Source: Mycobacterium sp. GA-0227b (GTDB lineage: Bacteria; Actinomycetota; Actinomycetes; Mycobacteriales; Mycobacteriaceae). From it: 64,000 bases of DNA. Positions 40,795 to 49,969 of this stretch are shown in pieces. A program made the position numbers and the translations under genes. The notes beneath the pieces are model-generated. The model did not search any database, was not told the origin of the DNA, and was given only the letters and a program-made list of their open reading frames with translations. Positions within the stretch are counted from its first letter, which is position 1. Each line of letters starts with the position of its first letter. The stretch is from assembly GCF_001499855.1 (NCBI RefSeq), contig NZ_LQIK01000023.1:186001-250000 (forward strand). The letters are read 5' to 3'.

Positions 40795-40850
40795 GGATGT
40801 CGAGCTAAAGCTCTCCGGAGTCGGATGTCGAGCTAAAGCTCTCCGGAGTC
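40795..40850 (-). repeat. 28-bp tandem duplication of the efpA 3' end
   Basis: Two identical 28-base units, 40795-40822 and 40823-40850, each begin GGATGTCGAGCTAAAGC and end CTCTCCGGAGTC. On the minus strand each encodes the last five EfpA residues (DSGEL) and the TAG stop. The first unit in transcription order ends efpA itself; the second is a non-coding copy in front of the paralogue remnant. Confidence 0.9.
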
Positions 40851-42425
40851 GATCGCGTCCTTGACTTCCTGCGCGTGCGCGACCTGCGATGCGGTGTAGC
40901 CGATGAACAGCGCTGCACCGCCGACGATGACCGCGACCGCGGCCACCCACAGCAGGCCGTAGGTGTAGCCCTGGTCGAGGGCATGCAACTGCGCGGCGTT
41001 CATGTCGTTGACCGGGCCGGTGGTGCCGCCCAGATACAGCGTCCGCGAGGTGATCACGGCCTGGATCACGGCGAGCACGACGGGCCCGCCGAGGTTCTGC
41101 AGCATCAGCGCGATGGCCGACACCGGGCCGATCTGGTCGAAGCCGACGCCCGCGATCGCCGACAGCGTCAGCGGCACCACGATCATGCCGATGCCCGCGC
41201 CGCCGATGGTGATCGGCAGCACCAAGTTCGGGAAGTACGGGATGTTCGCATCCAGCGTCGAGCCGTAGATCATCGCGCCCAGCACCAGCACGCCGCCGGC
41301 GATCACCAGCACCCGCGGCGGGAACCGCTGCACCAGCTGCGACGACACGCCGAGGCCGATCCCGAGCGCGATGACGAACGGGATAAACCCGATCCCGGCC
41401 CGCAGCGGGCTGTAGCCCATGATGTCCTGCACGTACAGGCCGATCAGCACGGTCAGCGTGAACATCACGCCGCCGGCCAGGAACACCGCGGCGAACGTCG
41501 CGACCCGGTTGCGGTCCTTGAACAGGTCGAACGGCATGACGGGGTTGGCGGCGGTGCGCTCGACGTAGAGGAACGCGAGCAGCGCCGTGGCTGCGGCGAG
41601 CCCGGAACCCAGCGTGATGGGCGACAACCAGCCCTGCTCGGGCCCCATCGAGAACCCGAACACCGCGGCGGTACAGCCGAGGGTGGCCAGGATCGCGCCG
41701 GTGGCATCCAGCTTCAGGCGCTCGCGGCTCGTCTCCCGCAGCGTCCTGCGGGCCAGGTGGATCATCACCAACCCGATCGGCACGTTGATCAAGAACGCCC
41801 ACCGCCACGACACCTCGGTCAGCGCGCCGCCGACGATCAGGCCCATCACCGAGCCGATACCGGTCATCGCGGCGAAGATCGCCGTCGCGGCATTGCGGGC
41901 CGGGCCCTTCGGGAAGGTGGTCGCGATCAGCGCCAGGGCGGTCGGGGACGCGATCGCCGCGCCGACGCCCTGCAGCAGCCGGGCGATCACCAGCGTCGCC
42001 TCATTCCACGCGAGGCCGCACAGGATCGAGGCGATAGTGAACAGCGCGACGCCGACGATGAAGGTGCGCTTGCGACCGATCGTGTCGCCCAGCCGCCCGC
42101 CGAGCAGCATCAGCCCGCCGAACGTCAGCACGTATGCGGTGATGACCCAGCTGCGGCCGGCGTCGGACAGGCTCAGCTCGTCCTGGATCTTGGGAAGCGC
42201 GACGATCGCGACGGTGCTGTCCATGGTCGCGAGCAGCTGCATGCCACCGATCGCGATGACCGCGGCGATGAACCGTCGCGACGGTAGCCACGCCGGATAC
42301 CTGCTGGTTCGACCCTCCGCGGACTGCACAGCGTTCTTCTGCGGGCGAAATGAAAACGGTTGGTTTGCCCCACCCTCGGCGTCACGGCGCATGGCGGCAC
42401 GCTCTGCGTCATTGAGAGCCGTCAT
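40833..42425 (-). CDS. efpA: MFS efflux transporter EfpA
   Basis: EfpA is an essential mycobacterial MFS transporter of the QacA/DHA2 type with 14 predicted helices, associated with lipid export and isoniazid-inducible efflux. The 530-residue length equals Rv2846c. MDSTVAIVALPKIQDELSLS is the helix 1 motif with the membrane-embedded Asp. GGRLGDTIGRKRTFI is MFS motif A and IARLLQGVGAAIASPTALAL is motif C-like. A 45-residue polar N-terminal tail precedes helix 1. The 32-base gap after cysG is A/T-rich and may hold its own promoter. Confidence 0.93.
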   Translation of the reverse strand: MTALNDAERAAMRRDAEGGANQPFSFRPQKNAVQSAEGRTSRYPAWLPSRRFIAAVIAIGGMQLLATMDSTVAIVALPKIQDELSLSDAGRSWVITAYVLTFGGLMLLGGRLGDTIGRKRTFIVGVALFTIASILCGLAWNEATLVIARLLQGVGAAIASPTALALIATTFPKGPARNAATAIFAAMTGIGSVMGLIVGGALTEVSWRWAFLINVPIGLVMIHLARRTLRETSRERLKLDATGAILATLGCTAAVFGFSMGPEQGWLSPITLGSGLAAATALLAFLYVERTAANPVMPFDLFKDRNRVATFAAVFLAGGVMFTLTVLIGLYVQDIMGYSPLRAGIGFIPFVIALGIGLGVSSQLVQRFPPRVLVIAGGVLVLGAMIYGSTLDANIPYFPNLVLPITIGGAGIGMIVVPLTLSAIAGVGFDQIGPVSAIALMLQNLGGPVVLAVIQAVITSRTLYLGGTTGPVNDMNAAQLHALDQGYTYGLLWVAAVAVIVGGAALFIGYTASQVAHAQEVKDAIDSGEL

Positions 42426-42457
42426 GCGGGTTACCTTACAGTAATCTTAAGAATCCT

Positions 42458-43666
42458 TTAACCGCCGAAGGCGGCCACCGGCCCGATCACGATGATGGCG
42501 GGCGGCCGAATCGCGTCCTCCCGAATCCGTTCGGCGGCATCGGCGAGTGTCGCGCGCAAAGTCCGTTGCGCCGCCGTCGTGCCATGCTGCACCACCAGCA
42601 CCGGCGTATCCGCAGGTCGCCCGCCATCCAGAAGTGCCTTGGCGAAAAGCTCGATGTGTTCGACCGCCATCAGCAACACGATCGTGCCCGACAGCGCGGC
42701 CAGCGCATCCCAATTCACTAACGATTCGGGATGCCCGGGCGCGACGTGGCCGCTGACCACCACGAATTCGTGGGTGACGTGGCGATGCGTGACGGGGACG
42801 CCGGCCAATGCGGGCACCCCTATGGCGCTCGTCACACCCGGCACAACCGTCACGGGAATCCCGGCTTCGGCGCACGCCAGCACCTCTTCGTAGCCGCGCG
42901 CGAACACGAACGGGTCGCCGCCCTTGAGCCGCACGACGAACTTGCCGGCCCTCGCGCGGTCGATGAGGATGCCGTTGATCGCGTCCTGCGCCATCGCCCG
43001 CCCGTACGGGATCTTCGAGGCGTCGATGACCTCGACGTGTGGCGACAGTTCGGCCAGCAGTTCCTGCGGCGCAAGGCGGTCGGCCACGACGACCTCGGCG
43101 TGCGCCAGCAGCCGGCGGCCGCGCACGGTGATCAGCTCCGGGTCGCCCGGTCCCCCGCCGACGAGCGCCACGCCGCCGTGGACGACATCGGGGGTCGCCG
43201 ACATGTCCGGTGCGATGAGCCCCCGCTGCATGGCCTCGTGGATCGCCGTCCTGATCGCCGCCGACCGTCGGTGCTCACCGCCGGCGAGCACACCGACCGA
43301 CAGTCCCTCGTACTCGAACGACGCCGGAGTGACCGCGGTGCCCTCCACGGCGACATCTGCTCGCACACAGAAGATGTGGCGGCGTTCGGCCTCGGCGACG
43401 ACGGCGGCGTTGACGTCGGGGTCGTCGGTGGCAGCGATCGCGTACCAGGCGCCCTCGAGGTCACCGGTGCGAAACTCACGCAGCAGCAGTGTGATTCCGG
43501 TCATCGCCTCGACCGCGGGGGTGGCTTCGCGAGCGATCACGTGTACGTCGGCGCCGTTGGCCACCAGAAGCGGCAAGCGACGCTGCGCCACGCTGCCGGC
43601 GCCGACGACGACGACCTTCCTGCCGGTCAGGCGCAGGCCGACGAGGTAGGCGTTCTCGGAAATCAC
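42458..43666 (-). CDS. cysG: Siroheme synthase CysG (precorrin-2 dehydrogenase / SUMT fusion)
   Basis: The 402-residue fusion makes precorrin-2 and then sirohydrochlorin for siroheme or cobalamin. The N-terminal dehydrogenase/ferrochelatase domain has VVVVGAGSVAQRRLPLLV. The C-terminal uroporphyrinogen-III methyltransferase domain has LVGGGPGDPELITVRGRR, YGRAMAQDAIN, VRLKGGDPFVFARGYEE and PGVTSAIGVPALAGVPVTHR. The CysG domain lacks part of the middle ferrochelatase segment, as in Rv2847c. GTG start with GAGGAG upstream. Its 5' end is part of a 91-bp repeat. Confidence 0.92.
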   Translation of the reverse strand: MISENAYLVGLRLTGRKVVVVGAGSVAQRRLPLLVANGADVHVIAREATPAVEAMTGITLLLREFRTGDLEGAWYAIAATDDPDVNAAVVAEAERRHIFCVRADVAVEGTAVTPASFEYEGLSVGVLAGGEHRRSAAIRTAIHEAMQRGLIAPDMSATPDVVHGGVALVGGGPGDPELITVRGRRLLAHAEVVVADRLAPQELLAELSPHVEVIDASKIPYGRAMAQDAINGILIDRARAGKFVVRLKGGDPFVFARGYEEVLACAEAGIPVTVVPGVTSAIGVPALAGVPVTHRHVTHEFVVVSGHVAPGHPESLVNWDALAALSGTIVLLMAVEHIELFAKALLDGGRPADTPVLVVQHGTTAAQRTLRATLADAAERIREDAIRPPAIIVIGPVAAFGG

Positions 43667-43735
43667 ACTGCTCCTCGCGTCCGCGTCACTGGGTCCGATC
43701 CTCTTCGCGCAAGCGGCTCATCGGCGCGAGCTTAG
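43645..43735. repeat. 91-bp direct repeat, copy A (cysG start plus cobB tail copy)
   Basis: These bases match 43892-43982 with two mismatches by eye (offset 247). Copy A contains the first 22 bases of cysG and its ribosome-binding site, then a non-functional copy of the last cobB codons (MSRLREEDRTQ and stop). The order suggests that cobB and cysG were once adjacent with a 23-base gap and that this junction has since been duplicated. Confidence 0.9.
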
Positions 43736-43813
43736 GGCTACCCGAAGTCCTGCCGCACATCGAGCCGATGATCAACGGCGTCGAGATCCTCACCATCGCC
43801 GACTAGGGCGCCT

Positions 43814-43869
43814 CGATTGTGAATCTGACGACGCCCAGACGCGAATTTCCGTCGCCATTTTCACAATCG
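43814..43869. repeat. Inverted repeat within the cobB-cysG spacer
   Basis: A perfect 10-bp inverted repeat, CGATTGTGAA at 43814-43823 and TTCACAATCG at 43860-43869, lies inside the 156 bases between the two direct-repeat copies (43736-43891). The start of that spacer, 43735-43806, reads on the plus strand as the end of an open frame (PEVLPHIEPMINGVEILTIAD then TAG) that I cannot identify. A hairpin or short mobile remnant are both possible. Confidence 0.55.
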
Positions 43870-43891
43870 GCGGCGTCGACGACGCCCGACG

Positions 43892-43982
43892 GGTAGGCGT
43901 TCTCGGAAATCACACTGCTCCTCGCGTCCGCGTCACTGGGTCCGATCCTCTTCGCGTAAGCGGCTCATCGGCGCGAGCTCAG
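43892..43982. repeat. 91-bp direct repeat, copy B (functional cobB tail plus cysG start copy)
   Basis: This copy covers the true 3' end of cobB, including its TGA at 43933-43935, followed downstream on the minus strand by a truncated copy of the cysG leader and first codons (GTG ATT TCC GAG AAC GCC). It differs from copy A at two positions. The translated copy of the cysG start here would run into unrelated sequence. Confidence 0.9.
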
Positions 43983-45339
43983 AGGTTGCCGCCGCGGCCA
44001 CGAAGCGGCTGATCGCTTGCGGGTGGGCGACGGGATGGGTGTGCAGGTAGCCGGCGTGGACGCCGCCGGCCACGGCGCCGTCGTGGGTCCGCTTGACGTC
44101 GGCGTCGGAGAAGATCCAGGCGGGCGCGTAACTGTCGGCGAAAGAGACTGCGGTGCGGTGAAACTCGTGCCCCATCATCCGGTCGCCGATGCAGTGCAAT
44201 GGCGAGTCGGCCACCACGACCGCTTCGCGGTAACCAAGGGTGAGGCGGTCGGTGAACGTCGCCGACCCGGACAACACACCGCACATCGGGTGGCCGTCGA
44301 GGTCGTCGACGAGATAGGTCAAGCCCGCGCATTCGGCATGCACCGGCGCACCCGCTGCGGCCAGGTGCCTGATCTGTGCGCGCGCGACGTCGTTGGCCGA
44401 CAGGTCGGCGACGAACTCCTCGGGGAACCCACCGGGGATGACGACGGCCGACGTGCGTGGCGGCAGCGGGTCGGTCAGCGGGTCGAACTCGACGACGTCG
44501 GCGCCGGCCGCGGCGAGCAGTTCGCTGTGCTCGGCGTAGCTGAAGCTGAAGGCCCGGCCTGTCGCCATAGCCACCGTGGCGTTTCCGCCGACGGGGGTCA
44601 CCTCCTCCGCGTCCCACGGATCGTCCATCACCCGGCTTCCGGCCAGCGCGGCGATCCCGACGAGGTCCACGTGGCGGCCGACGAGCGCGGTCATCGCCTC
44701 GACTGCCGCATGCGCCCTCTCGCCGTGTTCGACCGCGGTAACCAGTCCGAGATGCCTTGAGGGAACAGATAGTTCGTCGCTGCGCGGGATCGCTCCGAAT
44801 ACTCGGACGCCGGCATGTTCGCAGGCCTGACGCAGCACCTCCTCGTGGCGCGGCGATCCCACCCGGTTGAGGATCACCCCGGCGACGTGAACCGACGAGT
44901 CGAACGTCGAAAACCCATGCAGCAGCGCGGCGATGCTGTGGCTCTGCCCGCGCGCGTCAACGACCATGACGACCGGCGCGCCCAGCAGCGCGGCCACGTG
45001 CGCGGTGGAGCCGAACGCCGAGCTCCGCGAATCCTCGGCGATGCGCCCGTCGAACAGCCCCATCACGCCCTCGATCACCGCGATGTCGGCGCGTTCGCAG
45101 CCGTGCCGGTACAGCGGCCCGATCAGGCGCTCGCCCTGCAGCACCGGGTCGAGGTTGCGGCCGGGCCGCCGCGCGGCCAGCGAGTGGTAGCCCGGGTCGA
45201 TGTAGTCGGGACCCACTTTGAACGGCGCGACGGCCCGGCCGGCGCGCCGCAGCGACCCCATCAGACCGGTCGCCACGGTGGTCTTGCCGCTGCCCGAGGC
45301 GGGCGCGGCGATCACCACAGCGGGCGTCGCCCTGCTCAC
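43933..45339 (-). CDS. cobB: Cobyrinic acid a,c-diamide synthase
   Basis: CobB amidates the a and c carboxylates of (hydrogeno)byrinate using glutamine and ATP. The 468-residue protein has an N-terminal P-loop (VIAAPASGSGKTTVATGLM) and PFKVGPDYIDPGYH, the dethiobiotin-synthase-like ATP domain. The C-terminal class I glutamine amidotransferase has VVIPGGFPEEF and the nucleophile Cys in HAECAGLTYLV; the catalytic His lies in GGVHAGYLHTHP. It corresponds to Rv2848c. The last codons lie within the 91-bp repeat. Confidence 0.93.
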   Translation of the reverse strand: MSRATPAVVIAAPASGSGKTTVATGLMGSLRRAGRAVAPFKVGPDYIDPGYHSLAARRPGRNLDPVLQGERLIGPLYRHGCERADIAVIEGVMGLFDGRIAEDSRSSAFGSTAHVAALLGAPVVMVVDARGQSHSIAALLHGFSTFDSSVHVAGVILNRVGSPRHEEVLRQACEHAGVRVFGAIPRSDELSVPSRHLGLVTAVEHGERAHAAVEAMTALVGRHVDLVGIAALAGSRVMDDPWDAEEVTPVGGNATVAMATGRAFSFSYAEHSELLAAAGADVVEFDPLTDPLPPRTSAVVIPGGFPEEFVADLSANDVARAQIRHLAAAGAPVHAECAGLTYLVDDLDGHPMCGVLSGSATFTDRLTLGYREAVVVADSPLHCIGDRMMGHEFHRTAVSFADSYAPAWIFSDADVKRTHDGAVAGGVHAGYLHTHPVAHPQAISRFVAAAATSELAPMSRLREEDRTQ

Positions 45340-45350
45340 ACCGGCCGCTT

Positions 45351-45425
45351 TCTTCGCCGAGCAGATGGAAATTGCCCCGACACGCCGAGGAAAAAGGTCA
45401 CTTCGCGTCTGTTCCCGCGAAAGAC
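45351..45425. repeat. Quasi-palindromic intergenic element, copy 1 (cobO-cobB)
   Basis: The 88-base cobO-cobB interval contains a sequence (from TCTTCGCCGAGCAG to TTCCCGCGAAAGA) whose ends are imperfect inverted repeats. Its central 53 bases match about three quarters of the minus strand of 59261-59345, including GAGCAG, GGAAA, TGCCC, GAAAAAGG, CACTT and GCGT. It lies between two co-directional genes and fills almost the whole gap. Confidence 0.55.
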
Positions 45426-45427
45426 GG

Positions 45428-46042
45428 TCACCACTCGATGCCCTTCTGCCCCTTGCGGCCGACGTCCATCGGGTGCTTGACCTTCGTCATCTCGGTCACC
45501 AGATCCGCGGCGTCGAGCAGCGGCTGCGGCGCGTCGCGGCCGGTGATGACGACGTGCTGCGTGCCGGGCCGTGAGCGGATCGCCTCGATCACCTCGTCGA
45601 CGTCGATCCAGCCCCACTTCAGCGGGTAGGTGAACTCGTCGAGCACATAGAAGTCGTGCCGTTCGTCGGCCAGCCGCCGCGCGATCTCGGCCCAGCCATC
45701 GGCCGCGGCGGCGGCGTGGTCGACCTCGTCGCCATGCTTGCGCGACCAGGACCAGCCGGACCCCATCTTGTGCCACTGCACCGGTCCGCCGACGCCGTGC
45801 TCGTCGTGCAGCCGCCCGAGCTCGCGAAAGGCCGCTTCTTCGCCCACCTTCCACTTGGCGCTCTTGACGAACTGGAACACCGCGATGTCGAAGCCCTGGT
45901 CCCACGCGCGCAGCGCCATGCCGAACGCCGCGGTCGACTTGCCCTTGCCCGCGCCGGTGTGCACGGCGAACAGCGGCGCGTTGCGGCGTGCGCGAGTGGT
46001 CAACCCGTCGTCGGGGACGGTGAGCGGCTGGCCCTGAGGCAT
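45428..46042 (-). CDS. cobO: Cob(I)yrinic acid a,c-diamide adenosyltransferase
   Basis: CobO (CobA-type) attaches the 5'-deoxyadenosyl group from ATP to Co(I) corrinoids. The 204-residue protein has the unusual P-loop HTGAGKGKSTAAFGMALRA and the corrinoid-side segments FQFVKSAKWKVGEE and GSGWSW. FYVLDEFTYPLKWGW contains the Walker B region, and VVITGRDAPQPLLDAADLVTEM is diagnostic. It corresponds to Rv2849c and is placed between cobB and the chelatase-like gene. Confidence 0.95.
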   Translation of the reverse strand: MPQGQPLTVPDDGLTTRARRNAPLFAVHTGAGKGKSTAAFGMALRAWDQGFDIAVFQFVKSAKWKVGEEAAFRELGRLHDEHGVGGPVQWHKMGSGWSWSRKHGDEVDHAAAAADGWAEIARRLADERHDFYVLDEFTYPLKWGWIDVDEVIEAIRSRPGTQHVVITGRDAPQPLLDAADLVTEMTKVKHPMDVGRKGQKGIEW

Positions 46043-46056
46043 ACATCACTCCTTGG

Positions 46057-47877
46057 TCAGGCGGCGGTGCGGACCACGTCGGTGAGGCTGTCGGCCCGCA
46101 GCTCGGCCAGCCGCACCGCCGGGGCGCCCAACTGCTTGGCGAGCTCTTCGGCCAGCCCCAACCGCACATAGGACGTCTCGCAGTCCACCACCACCGCGGC
46201 GGCGCCCTCGGCGACCAACCGGGCGGCGGCCTCGCGCGCGCGGCCCAACGGGTCGGAGCCACCGGTGGCCCGGCCGTCGGTCAGCACGACCACCAGACTG
46301 CGCCGGGCGCGGTCGCGGGCCTTCTCGCGCACGACGAGGTCGCGGGCCGCCAACAGCCCCTGCGCCAGAGGCGTCCTGCCGCCGGTGTCGAATCGGGCCA
46401 GGCGCCGACTCGCGATGTGAACCGACGACGTCGGCGGCAGCAGCACCTGGGCGGCCTGCTGGCGGAAGGTGATGACGGCGACCTTGTCGCGCCGTTGGTA
46501 GGCGTCGCGCAGCAGCGACAGCGTCGCGCCGCCGACCGCGGACATCCGGTCCCGCGCGGCCATCGAACCCGACGCGTCGACGACGAAGATCACCAGGTTG
46601 CCTTCGCGCCCTTCCCGGATCGCCCGCCGCACATCGCCCGGCGCCGGCCGGGGCCGTCCCGGTCCACGCTGCCGCTCCACCGCCGCCAGCAGCGTGCCGA
46701 ACACGTGCACACCGTGACCGGTCCCGTCGTCGCCGGTGGCCGAGATCGTCTTGCCGGTGCGGTTACGCGCCCGCGACCGTCGGCCGGGCGCTCCCTCGCC
46801 CACACCCGGTACCACCAGCGACCGGGTGCGAAAGACCGGCGACGGCGGGGCGCTCGGTCGTGACGCGTCGCCCGAAGTACGTTGTGGCCCTTGGCCATCC
46901 GAACCATTCTCCGATGAACCACCACCCGGCGGGTCGGGCTCGGGCTCGGGATCTCCGTCGGCGGCCTCGTCGGCCTGCGCCATCGCGTCGTCGAGTTGAC
47001 CGGGGTCCAGACCGGGGTCGTCGAACGGGTCGCGGCGGCGGCGGTGCGGCAGCGCGAGTTCGGCGGCGACGCGGACGTCCTCCTCGGCCACCGTGTCGGC
47101 GCCGCGCCAGGCGGCATGCGCGACGGCGGTCCTGGCGACCACCAGGTCGGCGCGCATACCGTCGACGTCGAAGGCCGCACACAACGCGGCGATGCGCCGT
47201 AATTCGCTGTCGGGCAACGAAACCGAACCGACCGTGGCGCGGGCGGCCGCGACCCGGCGGGCCAGCTCGGCGTCGGCGTCGGCGTAGCTCTGCGTGAACC
47301 CGTCCGGGTCGGTTTCGTACGCCATCCGCTGGCGGATCACGTCGACGCGGACGTCGACCTCGCGGGACGCCCGCACGTCGACGGTCAACCCGAACCGGTC
47401 GAGCAGCTGCGGACGCAGTTCGCCCTCTTCGGGATTCATGGTGCCGATCAGGACGAACCGGGCGTCGTGGCTGTGCGACACCCCGTCGCGCTCGACGTGG
47501 ACCCGGCCCATCGCCGCGGCATCGAGCAGCACGTCGACCAGATGGTCGTGCAGCAGGTTGACCTCGTCGACGTACAGCACGCCGCCGTGCGCGCGGGCCA
47601 GCAGGCCCGGGGAGAACGCGTGCTCACCGTCGCGCAGCACCTTCTGCAGATCCAGCGACCCGACGACCCGGTCCTCGGTGGCGCCGATCGGCAACTCGAC
47701 GAGCGCGGCTCCGTCGACCGCCTCGAGCACTTTGGCCAGCCCCCGCACCGCGGTCGATTTCGCGGTGCCCTTCTCGCCGCGGATCAGCACCCCGCCGATG
47801 TCGGGACGGATCGCGCACAGCAGCAGCGCCAGCCGCAGGCGGTCGTGTCCGACAATCGCGCTGAACGGGTATGTCAC
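46057..47877 (-). CDS. Mg/Co-chelatase-like AAA+ and VWA fusion protein
   Basis: The 606-residue protein corresponds to Rv2850c and fuses ChlI- and ChlD-like parts. The AAA+ domain has [19 protein letters not shown] (Walker A), [11 protein letters not shown] (Walker B) and [19 protein letters not shown] (sensor/Arg finger). An acidic Pro/Gly-rich linker spans about residues 300-375. The VWA domain carries the MIDAS motif VVDASGSMA and [13 protein letters not shown]. In magnesium or cobalt chelatases such motors drive metal insertion. With cobO, cobB and cysG as neighbours, partnering CobN in cobalamin synthesis is plausible, but CobN itself is not in the window. Confidence 0.87.
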   Translation of the reverse strand: MTYPFSAIVGHDRLRLALLLCAIRPDIGGVLIRGEKGTAKSTAVRGLAKVLEAVDGAALVELPIGATEDRVVGSLDLQKVLRDGEHAFSPGLLARAHGGVLYVDEVNLLHDHLVDVLLDAAAMGRVHVERDGVSHSHDARFVLIGTMNPEEGELRPQLLDRFGLTVDVRASREVDVRVDVIRQRMAYETDPDGFTQSYADADAELARRVAAARATVGSVSLPDSELRRIAALCAAFDVDGMRADLVVARTAVAHAAWRGADTVAEEDVRVAAELALPHRRRRDPFDDPGLDPGQLDDAMAQADEAADGDPEPEPDPPGGGSSENGSDGQGPQRTSGDASRPSAPPSPVFRTRSLVVPGVGEGAPGRRSRARNRTGKTISATGDDGTGHGVHVFGTLLAAVERQRGPGRPRPAPGDVRRAIREGREGNLVIFVVDASGSMAARDRMSAVGGATLSLLRDAYQRRDKVAVITFRQQAAQVLLPPTSSVHIASRRLARFDTGGRTPLAQGLLAARDLVVREKARDRARRSLVVVLTDGRATGGSDPLGRAREAAARLVAEGAAAVVVDCETSYVRLGLAEELAKQLGAPAVRLAELRADSLTDVVRTAA

Positions 47878-48320
47878 GGCTTCAGCATAGGGACGTGCGG
47901 AATGCCGTCCTCGAGGAACTCCTCACCGTCGCGGACGAAGCCGAGGCGGGCGTACATGTCGGCCAGGTACGTCTGCGAGTCGATTCGGCAGGGGTAGTCG
48001 CCCACCTCGGCCAGCGCGGCCTGCAACAGCCGGGTGCTGTGCCCGTGGCCGCGGGCCTCCCGCTTGGTGCAGACTCGCCCGATGCGGAAGCCCTTCTGCC
48101 CGCCGGGGTGCTCCTCCATCAGCCGCAACGTCGAAATGACCTCGCCGGTGGGGGTTTCCAGCCAGAAATGCCGGGTCTCGGCCAGCAGGTCACGGCCGTC
48201 GAGTTCGGGGTACGGGGTGGCCTGCTCCACGACGAACACCTCGACCCGCAGCTTCAGCAGTTCGTAGAGCATCGCGGCGTCGAGGTCGCGCGACCAGCTG
48301 CGGCGCAGCGCAACCGTCAT
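47874..48320 (-). CDS. GNAT acetyltransferase (ElaA type)
   Basis: The 148-residue protein corresponds to Rv2851c. [28 protein letters not shown] is the ElaA signature. [25 protein letters not shown] is the acetyl-CoA-binding Arg/Gln-x-x-Gly-x-Gly/Ala loop, here [34 protein letters not shown] is the conserved tail. It overlaps mqo at the start (ATGA) and the chelatase gene at the stop (4 bases). The acyl acceptor is unknown. Confidence 0.86.
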   Translation of the reverse strand: MTVALRRSWSRDLDAAMLYELLKLRVEVFVVEQATPYPELDGRDLLAETRHFWLETPTGEVISTLRLMEEHPGGQKGFRIGRVCTKREARGHGHSTRLLQAALAEVGDYPCRIDSQTYLADMYARLGFVRDGEEFLEDGIPHVPMLKP

Positions 48321-49876
48321 CCGGCGGCCACCGCCGAGGATTCGTCGAGCCGCAGCACGCGGGTCCCGTGCGACCACACTTCGTCGAACAGCGCCGGCTC
48401 CGAGGACAACTCGTGGCCCAGCGACGGCACCATCTCCCGCAGTTTCGGCAGCCACGCCTGGTAGCGCTGGGCGAAGCAGCGCTGCATCACGTCGAGCATC
48501 GCGGGAACCGCGGTCGACGCCCCGGGCGATGCGCCGAGCAGGCCGGCGATGGTGCCGTCGCCGGCAGCCAGTACGGTCGTGCCGAAGTCAAGCACGCCCT
48601 TGCCGCTCTTCCCGCAGATGACCTGCACCCGCTGTCCCGCGACATTGAGCTCCCAATCCGATTCCCTTGCGCTCGGGGCGAATTCGCGCAGCGCGTCGAT
48701 CCGTTCGGCGTCCGACAGCATCAACTGACCGACAAGGTACTTCAGCAACCCGAACTGGGTGAGCCCGACGTTGACCAGCGACGCGACGTTGTTCAGTGTG
48801 ACGGACTCCGGCAGATCGAAAACGTCGCCCTGTTTGAGGAACTTCGGGGACCAGCCCGCGAACGGCCCGAACAGCAACCACGCTCTGCCGTTGATCATGC
48901 GGGCGTCCAGATGCGGAACCGACATCGGCGGCGCACCCACCGGAGGCTGGCCGTAGACCTTGGCCCGATGCGCCGCGGTCAACCTCGATACGTCGGTGCG
49001 CAGGAATTTGCCACTGACCGGGAAGCCGCCGAAGCCCTTGGCCTCCTTCATGCCGGCTTTCTGCAGCAGGTTCAGCGCCCCGCCGCCCGCGCCGACGAAA
49101 ACGAACTTGGATTTGAGCTTGCTGGTCCGACCGGTGCGCAGGTTTTCCACCTTCAACGTCCACGAGCCGTCGGACTCCTGGCGCAGGTCGCGCACCTCGT
49201 GCCCGAACCGTGTGGTCATACCGCGCTGAGCGACGAAGCCGATGAGTTGGCGCGACAGCGCACCGAAGTCGACGTCCGTGCCCTGCTGAGTCCAGTTCAG
49301 AGCCACCGGGTCGGAGAAGTCGCGCTTCTCGGCCATCAGCGGCAGCCGACGGGCGAACTCGTCCTCGTCGTCGATGAACTCCATCCCGGCGAACAGCGGA
49401 TTGGTCACCAGCGCGTCGTAGCGGCGCCGTAGGTATTTCACATTCGCCGCGCCGTGCACGAAGCTCACGTGCGGAACGGGATTGAGGAAGCTGCGCGGAT
49501 CGCTGATCAACCCGTTCTCCACGGCATAGGCCCAGAACTGGCGGGTCACCTGAAATTGTTCGTTGACGCGCACCGCTTTGGAGATGTCGATCGAACCGTC
49601 GGGCTTCTGTGGCGTGTAGTTGAGTTCGCACAGCGCCGAGTGGCCGGTACCCGCGTTGTTCCACGCATCGCTGCTTTCGGCGGCCGCCCCGTCGAGGCGC
49701 TCGATGAGCGTGATCGACAGATCCGGCTCCAGTATCCGCAGCATGGCACCCAGCGTGCCGCTCATGATGCCCGCCCCGACGAGCACGACATCGGTCGTCG
49801 GATGGTCCTCAGCCACTGTCAGCCCCCCAGACGCTGGACGCGGTTGTCCTTCGTGGTCGCGGTCATGGTCGGTCAT
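48317..49876 (-). CDS. mqo: Malate:quinone oxidoreductase
   Basis: Mqo oxidises malate to oxaloacetate at the membrane and passes electrons to menaquinone through FAD. The 519-residue protein has [24 protein letters not shown] (FAD-binding loop). [18 protein letters not shown] is the Mqo signature, and [19 protein letters not shown] and [20 protein letters not shown] follow. It is peripheral and lacks membrane helices. The N-terminal 25 residues before the FAD loop are polar. It corresponds to Rv2852c and is divergent from the hydrolase at 49970. Confidence 0.95.
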   Translation of the reverse strand: MTDHDRDHEGQPRPASGGLTVAEDHPTTDVVLVGAGIMSGTLGAMLRILEPDLSITLIERLDGAAAESSDAWNNAGTGHSALCELNYTPQKPDGSIDISKAVRVNEQFQVTRQFWAYAVENGLISDPRSFLNPVPHVSFVHGAANVKYLRRRYDALVTNPLFAGMEFIDDEDEFARRLPLMAEKRDFSDPVALNWTQQGTDVDFGALSRQLIGFVAQRGMTTRFGHEVRDLRQESDGSWTLKVENLRTGRTSKLKSKFVFVGAGGGALNLLQKAGMKEAKGFGGFPVSGKFLRTDVSRLTAAHRAKVYGQPPVGAPPMSVPHLDARMINGRAWLLFGPFAGWSPKFLKQGDVFDLPESVTLNNVASLVNVGLTQFGLLKYLVGQLMLSDAERIDALREFAPSARESDWELNVAGQRVQVICGKSGKGVLDFGTTVLAAGDGTIAGLLGASPGASTAVPAMLDVMQRCFAQRYQAWLPKLREMVPSLGHELSSEPALFDEVWSHGTRVLRLDESSAVAAG

Positions 49877-49969
49877 CAGGTTAGCCCGCAGAGGGCCATC
49901 TCAACCCCCGCGCACGAAGTGGGACCGCTTCACCCGGGACGCTCGGCTGCGCCGACTATCGTTGCTGTC

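Noticed and set aside
43735..43806. Open 3' frame ending INGVEILTIAD and TAG as a gene fragment
   Set aside because: Too short to identify and it runs back into the duplicated cobB tail; recorded only as part of the spacer finding.
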